NCBI GenBank assembly: GCA_963666805.2
Contig: CAXXWR010000006.1
Location: forward strand, 744,001 to 808,000
From: Fusibacter sp963666805
Lineage (GTDB): Bacteria > Bacillota > Clostridia > Peptostreptococcales > Acidaminobacteraceae
Length of the DNA stretch: 64,000 nucleotides
Reading direction: 5' to 3'
The notes under the pieces: model-generated
What the model was told of the DNA's origin: nothing
Seen by the model: the letters and a program-made list of their open reading frames with translations, nothing else
Database searches by the model: none
In this document: positions 7,380 through 15,865 of the stretch, one piece after another
How the letters are laid out: every line of letters starts with the position of its first letter
Position numbering within the stretch: the first letter of the stretch is position 1
Made by a program: the position numbers and the translations under genes

Positions 7380-9470
7380 ATGTTTAAAAAAGCAGTTCTT
7401 AGTATAGCGTTAACTGCGCTAATATCACTATCATTGTGTCCTAATTATGCTGAAACAAATTTTTCAGGGGACTATTTAAACAGGTGGTCAGCAGGTATTT
7501 ATTCTAAATGGATTGATCAAGGGGCGATTCAGTTAGATGAACAAAACAGAGTATATCCATCACAAAAGATAACGGGTAAAAAATTTAAGGAATTGAGTCA
7601 AAAGATAGCGGGGGTAGAATTAAATATTCAATCAGATGATTCATTTTTAACGCGTGGAGAGGTTGCATTAATGCTCTACAATGCCTTAAATATATCAGGT
7701 GACGAGACAGTTACTCAAGATGTTGCTATTTCAAAATTAAGAGAAATGGGCATCATAAATGGTAATGAAAATGGAGCAATTGAAATAAATAAAATGGTGA
7801 CGAATGAAGAAGCGGTAGCCATGCTTGATAATGTGTCCACATTAGATGAAGTTTACCAAAGAGGCATCATTCAAAACACTAAATATGGGAAAGTTAAAGG
7901 TATTACACTTAATAATAATGGGGCATTAGCATGGTTAGGCGTTCCATATGCTAAGGCACCTGTAGGTTTATTACGTTGGAAGGCACCTGTTGAACCAGAA
8001 AAATGGCAAAATATAAAAGATACAACTGCTTTTTCTGATAAAGCACTCCAAGTTTCAGGGACTGATGTAATTGGGAGTGAAGATTGTCTGAATTTAAATA
8101 TTTATAGACCTAATACAAATGAAACTAACCTACCGGTTATGGTCTTCCTTCATGGAGGTAATAATCAAACCGGTACAAGTCAAGATTTTCAAGGTGAACT
8201 TTTAGCGAAAAACGCTAATTGCATTATCGTCGCAATAGATTATAGATTAGGTGCATTAGGATGGCTAAATTTACCGGCATTAAAAACAGATGATGAAACT
8301 GAAAACTCTGGTAATTTTGGACTTTTAGACATTCATCAATCTTTAAATTGGGTTAGAGATAACATTAAATATTTTGGGGGTAATCCTTACAATGTTACTT
8401 TGGCTGGGCAATCGGCTGGCGGTAGAGATGTTATGGCTTGTTTGATATCTCCACTTTTCAAAGGAGATTTTCAAAAGGCATATGCTTTAAGCGGAGGAAT
8501 GACTGTAACTGATCCCAAAGAGGGTGAAGAAATTGCAGCAAAGGCCATTGCTAAGCTTGTTGTTGAAGATGGAATCAAATCGAATGAAAGCGATGCGATT
8601 GAATGGTTAAAATCAGATGAAAACGCTGTAAAGACCTATTTATATCAATTGCCTTCTGAAAGACTTGCTAATTTGATGACCAATGCTGCTATTAGAATGT
8701 CTGTGTTTCCACATTTATTTGCAGATGGTGTAACGATTCCTAAAGAAGGATTTGAAGTGTTTAAAACAGGTGAATATAATCAAGTTCCAGTTATGTTAGG
8801 GAGTTGTGCTTCTGAATTTTCAGTGTTTGCAGCCACAGATCCTATGTTTGTAGCAAGTGTTTTTGGTGGGACTTTGAACAATGACGAGTCATTGATGGCT
8901 CAATACAATTTTGCTAATCATTACGGTAGCATGTTGTATACTAGTTTTAATGCAGAACGTTCAGCAGAGGCTCTATCACAGAATGCCAATCAACCGAAAG
9001 TTTATGCTTATCGTTTTAGTTTTGGTGAAGATGCTAGCGTAATAGGACCTGGTTTAGGAACTTTATTGGGTGCGAATCATGGTATTGATATGGATTTTGT
9101 TACAGGCAAAGAAAATCCTATGTTAGCAACGAATTATACTGAAGAAAATTATAGAGGCCGTAATCAATTAAAACAAGCAATGCAAACTTATATCAAAAAC
9201 TTTTTACACACTGGAAATCCAAATGGCACGGATACGGATGTTCAGTGGAATTCTTGGTCAAATGTTGCAGGCGAAGATAAGCTTATTATATTAGATGCAG
9301 ATAAAAAATCAGCTAAGATTGAAATGACTAACGCTATTGAAGATGAAGCTGTTTTTGAACTTATGGATAAAGATAATACTATATCAGATGCAGAAAAGAA
9401 AAATCTGATTTCAACCGTTATGTCTGGAAGATTTTTTAGTGAATCTTTAGATAAAAAATACAATCAATAA
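7380..9470 (+). CDS. Secreted type-B carboxylesterase with SLH-like N-terminal region
   Basis: The 696-residue protein begins with a signal peptide (residues 1-24, cleaved near NYAET). Residues 30-155 look like degenerate S-layer-homology repeats (WSAGIYSKWIDQGAI, LTRGEVALMLYNAL, ISKLREMGIINGNENG, VTNEEAVAML), which could hold it on the cell wall. Type-B carboxylesterase follows: oxyanion region FLHGGNNQTG, nucleophile in GQSAGG, acidic residue in GSCASEFSVF and histidine in GANHGIDMDF. The start follows GGGGGGATA. A TATAAT lies at 7341. The substrate is unknown; acetylated or feruloylated polysaccharide would fit the sugar genes of this region, but that is inference. Confidence 0.85.
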   Translation: MFKKAVLSIALTALISLSLCPNYAETNFSGDYLNRWSAGIYSKWIDQGAIQLDEQNRVYPSQKITGKKFKELSQKIAGVELNIQSDDSFLTRGEVALMLYNALNISGDETVTQDVAISKLREMGIINGNENGAIEINKMVTNEEAVAMLDNVSTLDEVYQRGIIQNTKYGKVKGITLNNNGALAWLGVPYAKAPVGLLRWKAPVEPEKWQNIKDTTAFSDKALQVSGTDVIGSEDCLNLNIYRPNTNETNLPVMVFLHGGNNQTGTSQDFQGELLAKNANCIIVAIDYRLGALGWLNLPALKTDDETENSGNFGLLDIHQSLNWVRDNIKYFGGNPYNVTLAGQSAGGRDVMACLISPLFKGDFQKAYALSGGMTVTDPKEGEEIAAKAIAKLVVEDGIKSNESDAIEWLKSDENAVKTYLYQLPSERLANLMTNAAIRMSVFPHLFADGVTIPKEGFEVFKTGEYNQVPVMLGSCASEFSVFAATDPMFVASVFGGTLNNDESLMAQYNFANHYGSMLYTSFNAERSAEALSQNANQPKVYAYRFSFGEDASVIGPGLGTLLGANHGIDMDFVTGKENPMLATNYTEENYRGRNQLKQAMQTYIKNFLHTGNPNGTDTDVQWNSWSNVAGEDKLIILDADKKSAKIEMTNAIEDEAVFELMDKDNTISDAEKKNLISTVMSGRFFSESLDKKYNQ

Positions 9471-9523
9471 AATAGTAACTGATATTCAATAAGGATGATT
9501 ACTTGTTTTAAGTTTACATTCTA

Positions 9524-9565
9524 AATAATACCGCTTGTCTAAAGAAGACAAGCGGTATTATTATT
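9524..9565 (+). terminator. Terminator after the esterase gene
   Basis: A near-perfect 17-bp stem, AATAATACCGCTTGTCT with AGACAAGCGGTATTATT, has a four-base loop and a weak T tail. Confidence 0.8.
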
Positions 9566-9686
9566 TATAAGTAGGAATGTCAGGTTTAAAAGAAATTTTA
9601 AAAATCATTGATTCATGTATATGATGGTCTTATTTTGATATAATTGGGATAAGATTTATACATATGAAGTTGAACGGGGGTTACAT

Positions 9687-10175
9687 ATGAAAAAACGGAA
9701 TAATAAGATTGTCTTGGGACTCATTTTAGTCATCGCACTTGTTTACATCATTTCTACGGGCATCAATCCAAGTGCTGATAAGCTAGCAAAAGACTTTATA
9801 AAAGATTTTTATCAAGTGAAGGTTGACAGTGAAACCTATCAAGCAAGTATTGATTTAGAAGGTCTGAAAGATCATTATGGGCCTTATTTCACCGAAAATG
9901 GATTTGATGATTTTATCATGGATCGTCCTATGGTAGCAATTGAAAGAAGTCTTTTCCTTAGAAAATTTAAGATGGAAGTGCTTTCGATTGACCTAGAAGC
10001 AAGTCTTAAAGAAGAAGACCATGAAGTCTATAATTATAGGGCCGAATTAAAATTAACCTATGATGATGGGCAAGAAGAAAATATCACCGAAAGCGGATAT
10101 GTGAATATGCTTAAAGTGAACAATGGTTGGAAAATAGATAAGAGTCGAATTGGACTCAATCATTTTATGGAGTAG
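9687..10175 (+). CDS. Membrane-anchored protein of unknown function (162 aa)
   Basis: Residues 8-26 (IVLGLILVIALVYIISTGI) form one N-terminal helix after the basic MKKRNNK. The remaining 135 residues are soluble, mixed alpha/beta in appearance, and end WKIDKSRIGLNHFME. No catalytic motif is visible. The pattern of alternating charged strands (VYNYRAELKLTYDDGQEENI) resembles NTF2-like or DUF4878-type extracytoplasmic domains, but I cannot assign it. The ATG follows GGGGG, and a TATAAT sits at 9639. Its stop codon abuts the ATG of a decayed ORF (10176) in the same frame. Confidence 0.6.
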   Translation: MKKRNNKIVLGLILVIALVYIISTGINPSADKLAKDFIKDFYQVKVDSETYQASIDLEGLKDHYGPYFTENGFDDFIMDRPMVAIERSLFLRKFKMEVLSIDLEASLKEEDHEVYNYRAELKLTYDDGQEENITESGYVNMLKVNNGWKIDKSRIGLNHFME

Positions 10176-10901
10176 ATGATGCCTAAAAATATGAAGAATG
10201 TCAAATATTTAAATGCAGTACACCTTGCCAATCAGAAGATGGACAAAAGCTTAGACCCTTCGAAAAACTCAAAAGCATTAGATAAGGACAGTAAGCAGAA
10301 GCCTAATAAGGCTTGATTGGACCTGGTCACTTGATTTATTCAACAACACCTATGTGGCACTTGGTGAATTAGTAGCAAAAGCTTTTTTAGATGATGATAT
10401 TGAAGGGTACTTTGACGCCCTAGATACCGAAATATACTTTAAAATAGTGGGAGCAGGAATTAACTTGGCTTCAAAAAATCCTGTAGCGAGTTTTTTTCAA
10501 ATGCAGGATATAATCTTCTTCAAGAAGGAAGATACGCAGATGGAAATTCAACAATTTCTACTAGAGTAGTTGTTAAAAGGGGTAAGATTTATCATAATAA
10601 TGATTGGATTGAATATTATCATGGAGAGCAATTAGAATACTATTTCACATATGATATGCATATTAAAGAATATCCAGGAGGACCAGTAGTTAAGAACGAA
10701 CATGAAGCTTATATTGAGGAAAATGGATATAATCCCGTAAGAGTTGAATATGATAATTATTTCCGTGATAATGATTCAATTTATCAAAAAGCTTTAGGTG
10801 CATATCAAAATCATAATTATAAATATGTTGATTCGGGCAGAAGTCAGTTTCAAAAAATTGAAACTACTGATTTTGAAGTAGGTGTAAGCAGAGCATATTA
10901 A
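10176..10901 (+). pseudogene. Frameshifted gene, about 240 codons, family unknown
   Basis: Three open stretches join into one protein. 10176-10316 (ATG, 46 codons, ends QKPNKA) is followed in another frame by 10318-10500 (WTWSLDLFNNTYVALGE to NPVASFF), and then in a third position by 10497-10901 (SNAGYNLLQEGRYADG to EVGVSRAY). The second shift coincides with a run of seven T (10491-10497); one extra T would restore the frame. The last part alone would start at ATG 10656 (81 residues) without a ribosome site. It may be a pseudogene, a slippage-dependent gene or a read error. Glycine, tyrosine and asparagine content recalls C-terminal toxin-like domains, but no motif proves it. Confidence 0.55.
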
Positions 10902-10933
10902 ATTTATTATTTCTAAAAGTGGGGGGAGTATAG

Positions 10934-11152
10934 ATGTTAGAGGGAAAAATTGAGATTATTCTTGCGTGTCTAATGCTTATATTTTTAGCATTTCTGAATA
11001 TTCGATATCCAGATGAAATGAATCTTTTTCCTTTTGGATGGCTTTTCAAAGAAAAGAAAGTAAGTGACAATGTAAGAAAAATCACTATATGGCAAGGTAT
11101 AGCTGCATTTGTTTTAGGAGTAGTACTGCTCATCGTTATATTGTTAAGTTGA
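10934..11152 (+). CDS. Small two-helix membrane protein (72 aa)
   Basis: The ATG follows GGGGGGAG. Helix one covers residues 7-23 (EIILACLMLIFLAFLNI) and helix two residues 52-71 (ITIWQGIAAFVLGVVLLIVILL). Between them lies a short loop with FPFGWLFKEKKVS. The layout resembles small uncharacterised Firmicute membrane proteins often found behind secreted or toxin-like genes, and it directly follows the broken gene at 10176. A role as immunity protein would be speculation. Confidence 0.6.
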   Translation: MLEGKIEIILACLMLIFLAFLNIRYPDEMNLFPFGWLFKEKKVSDNVRKITIWQGIAAFVLGVVLLIVILLS

Positions 11153-11225
11153 GAGAATTGGACTGAATTGGTTATCTAGAGATAAACAAGTAAGTGAAAT
11201 ATAAGAACCTAAGAAAAAACACACT

Positions 11226-11405
11226 CCCATCAAAACACCGGGTGGCCCCTCAGCATTCATGACAAAAATAGAAAAATAGAAAAGCCCCACGTGTTGTTTT
11301 AAACCACTGTCCGAGCGAAGCGAGTTTGGTTTATAACACGTGGGGCTTTACATTATTTTTCATTTTTAGAGTGACGGCTGAAGGACCACCCGGTGTTTTG
11401 ATGGG
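11226..11405. repeat. Nested inverted repeat of 180 bp
   Basis: A perfect 20-bp inverted repeat (11226-11245 and 11386-11405, containing CACCGGGTGG-type sequence) bounds a second inverted repeat (11281-11306 and 11327-11349) with the loop CCGAGCGAAGCGAG. There is no ORF inside. The whole unit could fold into a cruciform or a two-tier RNA hairpin. It could be a MITE-like element or a composite bidirectional terminator. It separates the plus-strand gene at 10934 from the minus-strand dehydrogenase at 11421. Confidence 0.8.
11281..11350. terminator. Inner bidirectional terminator-like hairpin
   Basis: AAAGCCCCACGTGTT pairs with AACACGTGGGGCTTT, with A-rich and T-rich flanks on the two sides. 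It would stop transcription arriving from either strand. Confidence 0.75.
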
Positions 11406-11420
11406 GGCAACCACCTCGAT

Positions 11421-12494
11421 TTATTGACAAAGCACCTCATAAATCTTATCACAAATAGCATCCCCAACCGCTTTAGTCGATGCAGTTCCGCCTAAGTCAC
11501 GGGTTAATACATTGCCATCAACCAGCGTTGCTTCAATGGCATCAACAATCACATTGTGATCATAGTCAGGAAGGAGATGGTCAAGCATAAGTTTAACCGT
11601 CCAAATCATAGCCATGGGATTGGCAATACTTTTACCTGCAATCTCAGGTGCTGATCCATGAACAGGCTCAAACATAGAAGGATAAGTCCCCTCAATATTG
11701 AGATTAGCACTGGCAGCGAAACCAAGTCCCCCTTGAAGCGCTGCTCCAAGATCTGTGATAATATCACCAAAGAGATTTGAAGCCACAATCACGTCATAAG
11801 CTTCAGGTTTTTGGACAAAATACATAGAAATCGCATCCACATGAGCTTGTTCGGTGACCACCTCAGGATAATTTTTAGCCATAGCCTTAAAGCGTTGGTC
11901 CCAGAAAACCATGGAGTAGTTAAGGGCATTAGACTTGGTCACACTCGTAAGCTTTTTCCCCTTTTTAGATTTTTGCGCCAATTCAAAAGCATATTTCATA
12001 ATACGATCTGTATTTTTTTCGGTAAAGACCCCTGTTTGATAGACTGTTTTGCCATCTTCCGAAATAGAGCCGTCACCAGCGTATTCGCCTTCCACATTTT
12101 CACGTACCACGACAAAGTCAATCATGTCAGGTGTTTTATCTCTTAGAGGGCAAGGTGCACCCTTTAAAAGTTTAATGGGTCTTAAATTAACCGCTTGATC
12201 AAAACCTTGTCTAATTTTAAGGAGTAAGTCTCTCAGTGAAACATGGTCGGGAACCCCGGGAAAACCTACAGCACCCAGTAAGATGGCATCATAGCCAGCC
12301 AATATGTCCATCCCATCCTCAGGCATCATTTGACCTGTATTATGATAATATTCACAACCCCACGGGTACCAATCGTAAGTAAAAGTAGCGTATTCAGTGA
12401 GTCCCAGGTAAGACCCCAATATCTTAATTCCTTCTGTCATGACTTCGGTGCCAATACCGTCACCCGGAATTACAGCGATTTTAAAATTTTTCAT
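11421..12494 (-). CDS. Tartrate/D-malate-type beta-decarboxylating dehydrogenase
   Basis: This 357-residue protein belongs to the isocitrate/isopropylmalate dehydrogenase superfamily, which oxidises and decarboxylates 2-hydroxyacids with NAD. It shows VIPGDGIGTEV at the N-terminus, the substrate arginines in LLLKIRQGFDQAVNLRP, the metal-site aspartates around SNLFGDIITDLGAAL and the NAD loop FEPVHGSAPEIAGK. LRPIKLL and the WGCEYYHNTG insert are typical of the TtuC/DmlA (tartrate or D-malate dehydrogenase) branch rather than LeuB. It follows serA after 64 bp with its own AAGGAG site, so it probably shares the T-box-controlled transcript. The true substrate is open. Confidence 0.85.
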   Translation of the reverse strand: MKNFKIAVIPGDGIGTEVMTEGIKILGSYLGLTEYATFTYDWYPWGCEYYHNTGQMMPEDGMDILAGYDAILLGAVGFPGVPDHVSLRDLLLKIRQGFDQAVNLRPIKLLKGAPCPLRDKTPDMIDFVVVRENVEGEYAGDGSISEDGKTVYQTGVFTEKNTDRIMKYAFELAQKSKKGKKLTSVTKSNALNYSMVFWDQRFKAMAKNYPEVVTEQAHVDAISMYFVQKPEAYDVIVASNLFGDIITDLGAALQGGLGFAASANLNIEGTYPSMFEPVHGSAPEIAGKSIANPMAMIWTVKLMLDHLLPDYDHNVIVDAIEATLVDGNVLTRDLGGTASTKAVGDAICDKIYEVLCQ

Positions 12495-12558
12495 CTTGAA
12501 TCTCCTTTATATATGGAAAAAGTGTGAATCTAACGCCAACAATAACCTAAAAGATAAA

Positions 12559-14139
12559 CTACATCTCAAGTGCCCAAGCACCATGAATACCTTCAATTGA
12601 CTTAATTGCTTTAAGTGATTCTTTACTGACAGGTGCATCAACAGTTAAAAGCATCATAGCGTGTGGATTCTTTGCAGAAAGACTTACATTCATGGTTGCA
12701 ATATTGACGTTTTCCTCACCGAGCTTTCCACCAATCTTACCAATCATTCCCGGTTTATCTGAATTCTCAATGAGTAACATATGTTTTTGAGGTTTCACAT
12801 CAAATGAATAATCATCAAGTCCTACAATACGGGTTTCGTGACTGTTAAAAAGTGCACCTTCAAAGGTATGAGAACCTTTAGCGGTATTGATGATACACTT
12901 AATTGAGCTGGTGTAGCTTTTGTTTTCGGTTTCAGTGCCCTCGATAATACTCACACCACGCTTTTCAGCCACCAGTCTAGCATTGACATAGTTAACAGCA
13001 TCATCGAGGACGTTTTCATAAAGCCCTTTTAAAAAGGCGAGCGTTAGAGTTGTCGTATCAAATTTAGCAATATCTCCTTTGTAGTGGAGGGCAATTTCAG
13101 TAATCCCTTCTTGATGAATTTGATGATAGAGTTTACCCACACTTTCACTTAAATGGAGGTAAGGGGTAAGTGCTTCGAGCTCGTATGATTTAAGAGCAGG
13201 TAAGTTAACAGCATTAGCGACGAGTTTACCTTTTAAGGCTTCTAAGACTTCAATGGCAACACTTTCACCCACATTTTTTTGAGCTTCAAGTGTTGAAGCA
13301 CCTAAATGAGGTGTCAAAACAGTATTGTCCATATCGAGAAGGGGGGAACTAGGGTTGGGTTCACCAACGAGAACGTCTATGGCTGCTCCTGCCACTTTAC
13401 CAACCTGCATGGCATTGTAAAGAGCTTCTTCATCAATAATTCCACCACGGGCACAGTTAATGACTCTTAGGTCTTTTTTGCAAATCTCAAATTGTTCCTT
13501 ACCAATCATACCTAAAGTTTCTTTGGTTTTAGGCGTATGGACAGTAACAATGTCACTGCGTTTGATAAGTTCATTAAGTGTTGCCACTTTTTCTACGCCT
13601 GCTTTCTCAAAACAACTGATTTGGATGTAAGGATCATAGGCAATAACATCCATTTCAAAACTTTGCATTCTTTTGGCAACCATGGTACCAATACGACCAA
13701 GACCGACAACGCCTAAGGTTTTACCTCGGAGTTCCATGCCTTTAAATTGAGAACGATCCCATTGTCTTGACTTGGTATGGGCATTTGCACCGGGAATATT
13801 TCTACAAAGGGCTAGCATGAGGCCAATTGTTAACTCAGCAGCTGAAACAGTATTGGCATCTGGGGTATTGACCACGATGATTCCTCGTGCAGTTGCCCCT
13901 GCCATTTCTATATTGTCTACACCATTGCCTGCTCGGCCAACAACCTTGAGACGGGTTGCACGTGCATAAAATGCCTCATTGACTTTCGTGACACTTCTAA
14001 CGATAATTGCATCGTATGCTCCGATGCATTCGAGGAGTTCTTCACGGGATAAATTGGTTTTTACATCAACCTCTAATCCATTTTTTTGTAGATACTGGAT
14101 GCCTTCTTCAGCGATTTTCTCTGCAACAAGTACTTTCAT
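12559..14139 (-). CDS. serA: D-3-phosphoglycerate dehydrogenase, long form with ACT domain
   Basis: SerA oxidises 3-phosphoglycerate to 3-phosphohydroxypyruvate, the first step of serine synthesis. The 526-residue protein has the catalytic/NAD core (residues 1-310; GLGRIGTMVAKR dinucleotide fold, catalytic arginine in NCARGGIIDE, histidine in HLGAST). The allosteric substrate-binding domain and a C-terminal ACT domain (IENSDKPGMIGKIGG onward) follow. The long form is usual in Firmicutes; the ACT domain normally senses serine. The ATG follows AGGAGG. A T-box leader lies directly upstream, so expression is expected to rise when the cognate tRNA is uncharged. Confidence 0.96.
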   Translation of the reverse strand: MKVLVAEKIAEEGIQYLQKNGLEVDVKTNLSREELLECIGAYDAIIVRSVTKVNEAFYARATRLKVVGRAGNGVDNIEMAGATARGIIVVNTPDANTVSAAELTIGLMLALCRNIPGANAHTKSRQWDRSQFKGMELRGKTLGVVGLGRIGTMVAKRMQSFEMDVIAYDPYIQISCFEKAGVEKVATLNELIKRSDIVTVHTPKTKETLGMIGKEQFEICKKDLRVINCARGGIIDEEALYNAMQVGKVAGAAIDVLVGEPNPSSPLLDMDNTVLTPHLGASTLEAQKNVGESVAIEVLEALKGKLVANAVNLPALKSYELEALTPYLHLSESVGKLYHQIHQEGITEIALHYKGDIAKFDTTTLTLAFLKGLYENVLDDAVNYVNARLVAEKRGVSIIEGTETENKSYTSSIKCIINTAKGSHTFEGALFNSHETRIVGLDDYSFDVKPQKHMLLIENSDKPGMIGKIGGKLGEENVNIATMNVSLSAKNPHAMMLLTVDAPVSKESLKAIKSIEGIHGAWALEM

Positions 14140-14194
14140 CTTAATCCTCCTAATAGTTGCGATAATTATGTTAAATACGTTGATTACAAATGAT

Positions 14195-14455
14195 TCATTT
14201 CAAATAAAAAAACCTCATCCTTCACACTTAAAGGACGAGGTTTACACGCGGTACCACCTTTATTACAAGACTTTACAATATATCTTGTATCTCAAAACCG
14301 ATAACGGGGCTAACCGATAATGCTTTTGACATTATAGCTCAAAAAGGAGATGCGTAAAGTCTTTTGTCATTTTACACCAACCAATGACTCTCTGTGAAAA
14401 GATACTTTACTATAGTCTTTTATCACTGCTGATAGAATGTAATAAATATTAAGGA
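14195..14455 (-). promoter_or_regulatory. T-box riboswitch in the serA leader
   Basis: Read on the minus strand, the leader contains the T-box core AAGGTGGTACCGCG (about 14246-14262) and then a terminator stem with AACCTCGTCC and GGATGAGGTT followed by seven T. Upstream lies the stem-I signature AGAGAGTCATTGGTTGGTG (about 14376-14394). An AGTA bulge and a 3' loop containing CATCTCCTTTTT look like the specifier region; UCC (serine) is the codon that fits serA, but I assign it tentatively. Uncharged tRNA would pair with the T-box and prevent termination. Confidence 0.92.
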
Positions 14456-14478
14456 ATTGTCATAAATATTTATCAGCT

Positions 14479-14507
14479 AGTATATAGAATCAAAATCATA
14501 AAGTCAA
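14479..14507 (-). promoter_or_regulatory. Promoter of the T-box-serA transcript
   Basis: On the minus strand, TTGACT (14507-14502) and TATACT (14484-14479) are separated by 17 bp. This places the start point just ahead of the T-box leader. Confidence 0.8.
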
Positions 14508-14706
14508 TAATATAAATTTATTTTTATGATAAAGCGTGTAAAAGAGATTTATTTGTACGAGGTCAGTGGACAATAACTCAAAAAAATTGAGGAAATAGAT
14601 TTTTGCAAGAGGAGGGGGTGAATTTTTCATATCTTAAGACTATTTGAAGCAAACTGTTTATTTTTCTGTTATACTGATATTGAAGTATGATTAGGAGAGA
14701 AGGATT

Positions 14707-15720
14707 ATGGTAACCATTTATGATATTGCAAAAAAAGTTGGATGTGCTTCTAGTACTGTTTCAAAAGCACTCAATAACTCAAAAGAAATAAGTGATAAAC
14801 GGAAAGCAGAGATTTTGGCAATTGCCAAAGAGATGGGTTATGTGCCAAATTCAAATGCCAGACAACTTGCAACGAAAAACAGTTGGGCCATTGGAATTCT
14901 TTTTAGTGAAGATTTGAATATCGGTCTTGAACATCACTTTTTTAGTGGTGTCCTACAAGCATTTAAAACCTATGTCGAAGACCTTGGCTATGAAGCCACA
15001 TTCGTTTCTAAGAAGGTAGGTGCTCAATCTTATACTTACCTTGAATGGTGTAAGTACAAGGGAATTGATGGCGTACTTATGTTGACAGTTGATGCCGATG
15101 ATGAAAACCTCAAAGAATTAACCCAAAGTGGGATTCCTATTGTGACGGTGGATAATGGTTTGATTAATGCACCAACTGTGATTTCTGATAATTATCAAGG
15201 AACCCGTATGGTGCTAGAGTACCTCATGATGAGAGGGGCAAAAAAAATTGCCCATATTGCCGGTCCAATGCGTTCTTTTTCGGCGATGGAACGTTTGAAG
15301 GGGTACAAGGAAGTGTTAAGAACCTCGGATATAGAGGTCGATGATAACTTAATTGTTGAGGCTAATAATTATGATTTTAACAGCGGGAAAAAAGCACTTT
15401 TAGAGCTTCTTAAAAAGAATGATGGACAGTTACCGGATGCCATTTATGCGGCCAGTGATGATATAGCTTTAGGGGTAATCATTGCACTGAAAGAGTTAGG
15501 CTACAAGGTGCCAGACGATGTTTCGGTAGTGGGATTTGATAATATAGAGTTGACGCGTTACACCTCACCGTCATTGACGACGGTTGCTCAAGACAAATTT
15601 ATGATTGGTACAGAAGCTGCCAAACACTTGATTGCACAAATAAATAAAGAAACAGGTATTGTCCCAGGTATTGTTAAAAGGGTCCCTGTTGAATTGATTA
15701 TTAGAGAAAGTACAAAATAA
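14707..15720 (+). CDS. LacI-family transcriptional regulator
   Basis: The 337-residue protein has a typical LacI N-terminal helix-turn-helix (TIYDIAKKVGCASSTVSKAL, residues 3-22) with the hinge helix around PNSNARQLA. A periplasmic-binding-like sugar domain follows (GVLMLTVDADDENL, DAIYAASDDIALG, VSVVGFDNIELTRYTSPSLTTV). It lies 145 bp upstream of a giant phosphorylase-like gene, and operator-like palindromes occur before that gene and before the ABC importer, so it is the likely local repressor. The inducer is probably a beta-glucan-derived oligosaccharide, by context only. Confidence 0.93.
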   Translation: MVTIYDIAKKVGCASSTVSKALNNSKEISDKRKAEILAIAKEMGYVPNSNARQLATKNSWAIGILFSEDLNIGLEHHFFSGVLQAFKTYVEDLGYEATFVSKKVGAQSYTYLEWCKYKGIDGVLMLTVDADDENLKELTQSGIPIVTVDNGLINAPTVISDNYQGTRMVLEYLMMRGAKKIAHIAGPMRSFSAMERLKGYKEVLRTSDIEVDDNLIVEANNYDFNSGKKALLELLKKNDGQLPDAIYAASDDIALGVIIALKELGYKVPDDVSVVGFDNIELTRYTSPSLTTVAQDKFMIGTEAAKHLIAQINKETGIVPGIVKRVPVELIIRESTK

Positions 15721-15770
15721 TGTACTTTTTTTATTTGCATTATTTAAGGCATGTGTTAATATATTTATAA

Positions 15771-15786
15771 ACGAAACCGCCTTCGT
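15771..15786 (+). promoter_or_regulatory. LacI-type operator, site A
   Basis: ACGAAACCGCCTTCGT is an inverted repeat centred between C and G, six of eight half-site bases matching. It falls just behind a possible promoter (TTGCAT at 15735, TAATAT at 15757) in front of the 15866 gene. It shares the CGGTTTCG core (on the minus strand) with sites B and C. Confidence 0.6.
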
Positions 15787-15865
15787 AAAAATAGACGATA
15801 GCAATAATAATATGGGGTTGTTGATGAAAAGCGGGAAGTAAGAATGTATTAACTGAGGAGGGCAT

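Noticed and set aside
10864..11133. 89-codon minus-strand ORF opposite the small membrane protein at 10934
   Set aside because: The plus strand has a strong ribosome site and a coherent two-helix protein.
11811..12146. 111-codon plus-strand ORF opposite the tartrate/malate-type dehydrogenase
   Set aside because: It has no ribosome site and mirrors a well-supported minus-strand gene.
14140..14706. Search for a separate small RNA or ORF upstream of serA
   Set aside because: The structured part is explained by the T-box leader, and the rest is promoter DNA for serA and the LacI gene.
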